Shown here: positions 60,579 to 64,000 of the stretch, one piece after another
Layout of the letters: each line of letters starts with the position of its first letter
How positions within the stretch are numbered: position 1 is the first letter of the stretch
From: CBDCDJ01 sp965215355
Lineage (GTDB): Bacteria > Deinococcota > Deinococci > Deinococcales > Trueperaceae
Assembly (NCBI GenBank): GCA_965215355.1
Contig: CBDCDJ010000007.1
Coordinates: forward strand, 4,092,001 to 4,156,000
Length of the DNA: 64,000 nucleotides
Direction: 5' to 3'
Program-made: the position numbers and the translations under genes
Notes under the pieces: model-generated
What the model saw: the letters and a program-made list of their open reading frames with translations, nothing else
The model's database searches: none
What the model was told of the DNA's origin: nothing

Positions 60579-61925
60579 TTAACTCGGTGCGCTACTCGCT
60601 TGTTCCACCGCTCGAGCCACCGACCGGGCAAGCTCCTCTATATACGTCTGGTCCGGTCCTTCGACCATCACTCTCACCAAAGGTTCGGTGCCGCTGGGAC
60701 GTAAATTAATGCGTCCGTCGTCACCCAGGGCCGTCTCCACTTTGGTCACGGCGTCTCGGACTTGAGGCAGCTCGTGCAGGCTGTTTTTTTGTGCGGCTGG
60801 AACCTTGACGTTGACGAGCACCTGCGGATACAGGGGAATCTCGTCCATCCAGGTGTGCAGCGGTTTGCCGGACTTGCGGACCGCCGCGAGGGTCTGCAAC
60901 GCGGTCAACAGCCCGTCGCCCGTCGGCGACTTGTCCAGAAACAAAATGTGGCCGGACTGTTCGCCGCCTAAGTTCAGACCACGTTCTTGCAGAGCTTCGT
61001 GGACGTAGCGGTCACCGACCTTGGTCCGAACGAGGTCGACGCCCTTTTCGTTCAAATAACGCTCGACGCCCAAGTTGCTCATGAGCGTGGCGACCACCGT
61101 CTTCTCGCCTCGAGCCAGGGCGCAAACAGCCAGGATGTGGTCGCCCGTGACGAGGCGGCCCTTTCTGTCGACCAACAGGGCGCGGTCGGCGTCGCCGTCG
61201 AAGGTGACGCCGACCTCTAAATCCAGGTCCGTGACGCGCCGCTGCATCGTTTCGGGGTGGGTGGAGCCGCAGCGCACATTGATGTTGAGGCCGTCCGGGT
61301 GCGCGTTGATGACGTCCATGCGCGCACCTATCCTTTGAAAAACTTCGGGGGCGAGTTCAAAGCAGGCACCGTTGGCGCAGTCCAAACCGACCCTGAGGCC
61401 GTCCAGAAAGGGCGCGTTGTCGAGCAAGAAGTGTAGGTAGTCGTTGTTGTCGCGGCGGTAGCGCTGCGAGACGCCGATGTTCTCGCCGACGACCGGCGGC
61501 AGGTCGTCTAAGTCTTGGGCCAAAAACGCCTCTATCTCACTCTCGACCGCGTCGCTGAGCTTTTCGCCGAGTTCGTTGAACAGTTTGATGCCGTTGTCTT
61601 GGAACGGGTTGTGCGACGCGCTGATGACGACGCCGGCCTGAGCGTTCAAAGCTCGAGCGAGGTAGGACACGCCGGGCGTCGGGATGACGCCCAAAAAAAT
61701 AACGCTGCCACCGCGCGACATGACGCCGCTGCCGAGCGCCTGAGCCAGCATTTGCCCCGAGCGCCGGGTGTCGGTGCCGATAACGAGACGGGGCGCGGCG
61801 ACCCCTGTGTGTTTGAGCGCCTCGGTCGCCGCCACGCCGACGCGAAACGCGAACATTGCCGTTATCGGAGTCTGCCCGGCCACCCCTCGAATGCCGTCGG
61901 TGCCGAAATAGGTACGTTTTGCCAT
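60579..61925 (-). CDS. glmM: Phosphoglucosamine mutase
   Basis: Protein of 448 residues. GlmM turns glucosamine 6-phosphate into glucosamine 1-phosphate for cell wall synthesis. Motifs are FGTDGIRG at the N-terminus, the phosphoserine loop ISASHNPFQDNGIK (Ser104), the Mg loop TFDGDADR and the phosphate-binding INLRPSGTEPLVRVM. ATG 61925 is chosen because homology begins there; the frame extends further upstream without coding quality. It is divergent from the SufT-like gene. Confidence 0.96.
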   Translation of the reverse strand: MAKRTYFGTDGIRGVAGQTPITAMFAFRVGVAATEALKHTGVAAPRLVIGTDTRRSGQMLAQALGSGVMSRGGSVIFLGVIPTPGVSYLARALNAQAGVVISASHNPFQDNGIKLFNELGEKLSDAVESEIEAFLAQDLDDLPPVVGENIGVSQRYRRDNNDYLHFLLDNAPFLDGLRVGLDCANGACFELAPEVFQRIGARMDVINAHPDGLNINVRCGSTHPETMQRRVTDLDLEVGVTFDGDADRALLVDRKGRLVTGDHILAVCALARGEKTVVATLMSNLGVERYLNEKGVDLVRTKVGDRYVHEALQERGLNLGGEQSGHILFLDKSPTGDGLLTALQTLAAVRKSGKPLHTWMDEIPLYPQVLVNVKVPAAQKNSLHELPQVRDAVTKVETALGDDGRINLRPSGTEPLVRVMVEGPDQTYIEELARSVARAVEQASSAPS

Positions 61926-62039
61926 GAGGTGTATTCTAGCTTGTCGCCACCGCCCCCACAGGGGATAGACCACAGTCGGAGAAAGTCTCAGAACCCCGAC
62001 CCGACACGCGTCCGCGCGAAAGTTTGCTACCTTAAAGGC

Positions 62040-62435
62040 ATGGAAAACGTCGCAGGCACAACAAGCGCAGAAAACGCCGAGGTTGCTGAGAACACCGAGA
62101 TTGCTGAGAACACGACCAGGTCGGAGATGCAAGATAAGATTCTCGAGGCCCTCAAGGTCGTTCGCGACCCCGAAATTCCGGTCAACGTGGTCGACTTAGG
62201 CCTTATCTACAACGTCGAAATAGACGACGAGGGCGCAGTTGCCATCGACATGACTTTAACGAGCATGGGCTGCCCCGTGCAGGACATGATTCAGGCCGAC
62301 GCCGAACTCGCCGCTATGAAGGTCGAAGGTGTCAAAAAGGTGACCGTCGAGTTCGTGTGGTCGCCGCCCTGGAGCCCGCAAAAGATGAGCGAGGACGGCA
62401 AAAAGCAGATGCGGATGTTCGGGTTCAACCTGTAG
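62040..62435 (+). CDS. SufT/MIP18-family iron-sulfur assembly protein
   Basis: Protein of 131 residues. Residues 30-131 are the DUF59 domain: LEALKVVRDPEIPVNVVDLGLIYNVEID, TLTSMGCPVQ with the conserved Cys78, and KKVTVEFVWSPPWSPQKMSE. These proteins help insert Fe-S clusters into targets; phenylacetate PaaD is a distant relative. The N-terminal 28 residues carry a repeated Glu-Asn motif (EVAENTEIAENT) and are not part of the family, so an internal ATG at 62127 may be used instead. TACCTT lies 6 nt before the ATG at 62040. Confidence 0.88.
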   Translation: MENVAGTTSAENAEVAENTEIAENTTRSEMQDKILEALKVVRDPEIPVNVVDLGLIYNVEIDDEGAVAIDMTLTSMGCPVQDMIQADAELAAMKVEGVKKVTVEFVWSPPWSPQKMSEDGKKQMRMFGFNL

Positions 62436-62438
62436 GCA

Positions 62439-62560
62439 ATACCGTTTCCGGTCAATTCCTAAAAGAGTTAACCCGAGTGGAACGAGAAAAATATGTATTG
62501 CGATAGGGAGCGGAAAAATTTCTACCGAGTTTGGTTAGCGTATTAGTGCAATCCGTATGA
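62439..62560. repeat. Dispersed hairpin repeat, family 1, copy C
   Basis: In inverse orientation this copy matches copy B for most of its length (AATACCGTTTCCGG at one end, GCAATCCGTAT at the other). It lies between convergent genes. Confidence 0.8.
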
Positions 62561-62565
62561 GTACG

Positions 62566-62596
62566 CAAAAACCCGGCGACGATTTCGTCGCCGGGT
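62566..62596 (-). terminator. Rho-independent terminator of the SOD-PQQ fusion gene
   Basis: On the minus strand ACCCGGCGACGA and TCGTCGCCGGGT form a perfect 12-bp stem with loop AA, followed by TTTT. It lies 30 nt after the stop at 62626. Confidence 0.9.
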
Positions 62597-62625
62597 CGGG
62601 GTAAGAGCTGAGAGGTTGAAACGGC

Positions 62626-64000
62626 TTAGTTGTCTTCGTAAGTTACGCGGTAGATAATCCCGTTGGTATCTTCCGATATGAGCAGCGAGCCGTCGTTCAT
62701 CACCAGCAGCCCGGCGACGCGCCCGAACTGCGCGTTGCCGTCCTCGAGCAGCCAGCCGGTGATGAAGTCTTCGGCACCGGTAAGCTTACCGTCGTCGTCG
62801 AAGTCTAAGCGCACAACCTTGTAGCCGGTCGCGGGGTAGCGGTTCCAAGAGCCGCGCATCGTCACAAAGGCGTCGTTGCGAAACGCTTCGGGAAACATGT
62901 CGGCGTCGTAAAACTTGAGGTTGATGGGCGCGCTGTGCGCCTGGTAGCCCAACTCGACACCGACCGTGGCGTTTTGGCAATACGCTTCAAGCGTGTCGTA
63001 GCCTTGGGGCGGCGGGTAAGGAATCGCCGTGTTGGCTTGCCGGTCGCCGTAGCAGTAGGGCCAGCCGTAGTCGTTGCCCTGCGCCAGCCGGTTGACCTCT
63101 TCGGGCGGGGTGTCGTCGCCGCGCCAGTCGATGCCGTGGTCGGCTCCCCACATCTCAGCCGTCACCGGGTGCCAGTCGAAGCCTTCGGTGTTGCGCAGGC
63201 CCGAGGCGAAGATTTCGCGCCCGGAGCCGTCGGGGTTGAAGCGGAGGATGGTGGCGTTCTCGGGGTTCGTCTCGGTGCAAGCGTTGCACGACGAGCCGAG
63301 GTCGACGTAGAGCATCCCGTCCGGCCCTAGCGCGATGGTGCGGTGGCTGTGCTGGTCGCCATCGGGCAGGTTTTCGACCAGCGGGCTCAGGTTTTCAATG
63401 GTTCCGTCCGCGCCCAAGGTGCCCTTCCACACGGTCTTTTCGCTGGCGAGGTAGACGGTGTCGCCGTCGATTTCGATGCCGTGGAGCAAGTTCGCGTCGC
63501 CGAAGTCGCCCTGGACTCTCTGCTCGTCCGCGACGCCGTCACCGTCGCTGTCGCGCAGGATGGCGACTTCGTTGCTGGCCTCTAAGGTCACGTAGACCGT
63601 GCTGTCCTCACTCTGCGCCAACATGCGGGGGCGCGTGAAACCCGATGCGAAAACGCCGATGCTGAAGCCCTTGGGCAGTTGCAGCGCGTCGATGCGGTCT
63701 TGCGTCGCGTCGACCTTCTCCGGGTTAAAAGCGTTGCCGGTGACGGTGGTCGGCTGCGGGGTGCTCGCGCCGCCCGTCTCACCCGCATCCCGAGCCATAA
63801 TCACGCCGCAAGCCACCCGTGAGCCCGCGTCGCCGTCGGGGTCGGTCACACGGTCGTCGGTGCCCTCGTGAATCATGACGGCGGTGCCGCCCTCCTTGAG
63901 CAGCGGATTGTCCCCCGAAAGACTGGCTTGCGGAAAAACGACCTCACCCGAAAAACTGCCGTCGTCGTTGAAGGCGTAGTTGTAGTTTTCGCTGTCGCCC
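62626..64000 (-). CDS. Cu/Zn SOD - PQQ sugar dehydrogenase fusion, 5' end outside the window
   Basis: Open to the right edge; 457 codons seen. The visible start belongs to a Cu/Zn SOD C-terminus (GDSENYNYAF, NPLLKEGGTAVMIHEGTDD, GSRVACGVI), closely like the sodC product at 15.1-15.6 kb. After a linker of about 40 residues, a six-bladed beta-propeller of the soluble glucose/sorbosone dehydrogenase type follows: LPKGFSIGVFASGFTRPRML, SHRTIALGPDGMLYVDLGSS, GLRNTEGFDWHP, EEVNRLAQGNDYGWPYCYG and ISEDTNGIIYRVTYE. It is probably secreted and may link PQQ-dependent sugar oxidation to superoxide removal. A perfect terminator follows the gene. Confidence 0.9.
   Translation of the reverse strand, partial: GDSENYNYAFNDDGSFSGEVVFPQASLSGDNPLLKEGGTAVMIHEGTDDRVTDPDGDAGSRVACGVIMARDAGETGGASTPQPTTVTGNAFNPEKVDATQDRIDALQLPKGFSIGVFASGFTRPRMLAQSEDSTVYVTLEASNEVAILRDSDGDGVADEQRVQGDFGDANLLHGIEIDGDTVYLASEKTVWKGTLGADGTIENLSPLVENLPDGDQHSHRTIALGPDGMLYVDLGSSCNACTETNPENATILRFNPDGSGREIFASGLRNTEGFDWHPVTAEMWGADHGIDWRGDDTPPEEVNRLAQGNDYGWPYCYGDRQANTAIPYPPPQGYDTLEAYCQNATVGVELGYQAHSAPINLKFYDADMFPEAFRNDAFVTMRGSWNRYPATGYKVVRLDFDDDGKLTGAEDFITGWLLEDGNAQFGRVAGLLVMNDGSLLISEDTNGIIYRVTYEDN

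Overview
The window looks like chromosomal DNA from a high-GC member of the Deinococcota, most likely near Trueperaceae. The evidence is a 16S rRNA gene standing alone with its own promoter and terminator (the split rRNA layout known in Thermus and Deinococcus), many start codons placed 5-8 nt after a TANNNT box with no ribosome binding site (leaderless style, known in Deinococcus), and the gene content. The family assignment is inference. The palindrome CTCGAG is strikingly frequent in the high-GC DNA and nearly absent from the first 1.6 kb.

Layout. 1-6.75 kb is a lower-GC accessory island: a zinc-ribbon protein and a P63C-domain protein in an overlapping pair, a SWIM-finger DDE transposase, then a 5'-truncated jetC joined to an intact jetD, the remains of a Wadjet (JetABCD) anti-plasmid system. 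6.8-11.7 kb holds an ATPase, a double GNAT acetyltransferase, a PIN/ribbon-helix-helix toxin-antitoxin pair, a membrane/ParB-like fusion and a long stretch without genes. 11.7-17 kb has an FAD oxidoreductase, mutM, a Cu/Zn superoxide dismutase lipoprotein and a BrnT/BrnA pair.

17-26.4 kb is a hexuronate uptake and catabolism locus. A TRAP transporter (binding protein plus fused DctQ-DctM) is divergent from a LacI regulator followed by a tagaturonate epimerase, an SDR mannonate oxidoreductase, a LarA-like nickel-pincer enzyme and glucuronate isomerase. Similar palindromes near both promoters suggest common control. 26.4-29.1 kb is a PadR regulator with two tandem membrane paralogues; 29.3-33.3 kb carries two Gfo/Idh/MocA oxidoreductases, a VOC protein, a DUF1045 2H-fold protein and a DUF1349-like protein.

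33.8-38.9 kb looks like an envelope/stress module: a 45-aa membrane peptide, two DUF2382 (YsnF-like) proteins, a secreted fasciclin - eight EF-hand - fasciclin protein, a DUF421 membrane protein and a DUF2227 protein. 38.9-52.8 kb is mixed core and accessory: haloacetate-dehalogenase-like hydrolase, psuG, acetylxylan-esterase-like enzyme, HD-GYP protein, thioesterase, phosphoesterase, rluB, hpt and two M23 peptidases. 52.8-57.4 kb has a 1072-residue AfsR/SARP-like STAND regulator and a Tat-exported sulfite-oxidase-like protein. A 278-bp MITE-like element lies just upstream of the 16S promoter. The window ends with an HTH regulator, glmM, a SufT-like protein and a secreted SOD-PQQ sugar dehydrogenase fusion that runs off the right edge.

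Two families of short dispersed intergenic repeats were found: a hairpin family of about 90-125 bp in four intergenic gaps, three of them between convergent genes, and a GTACCGAGTGAAAAGT family at four sites.
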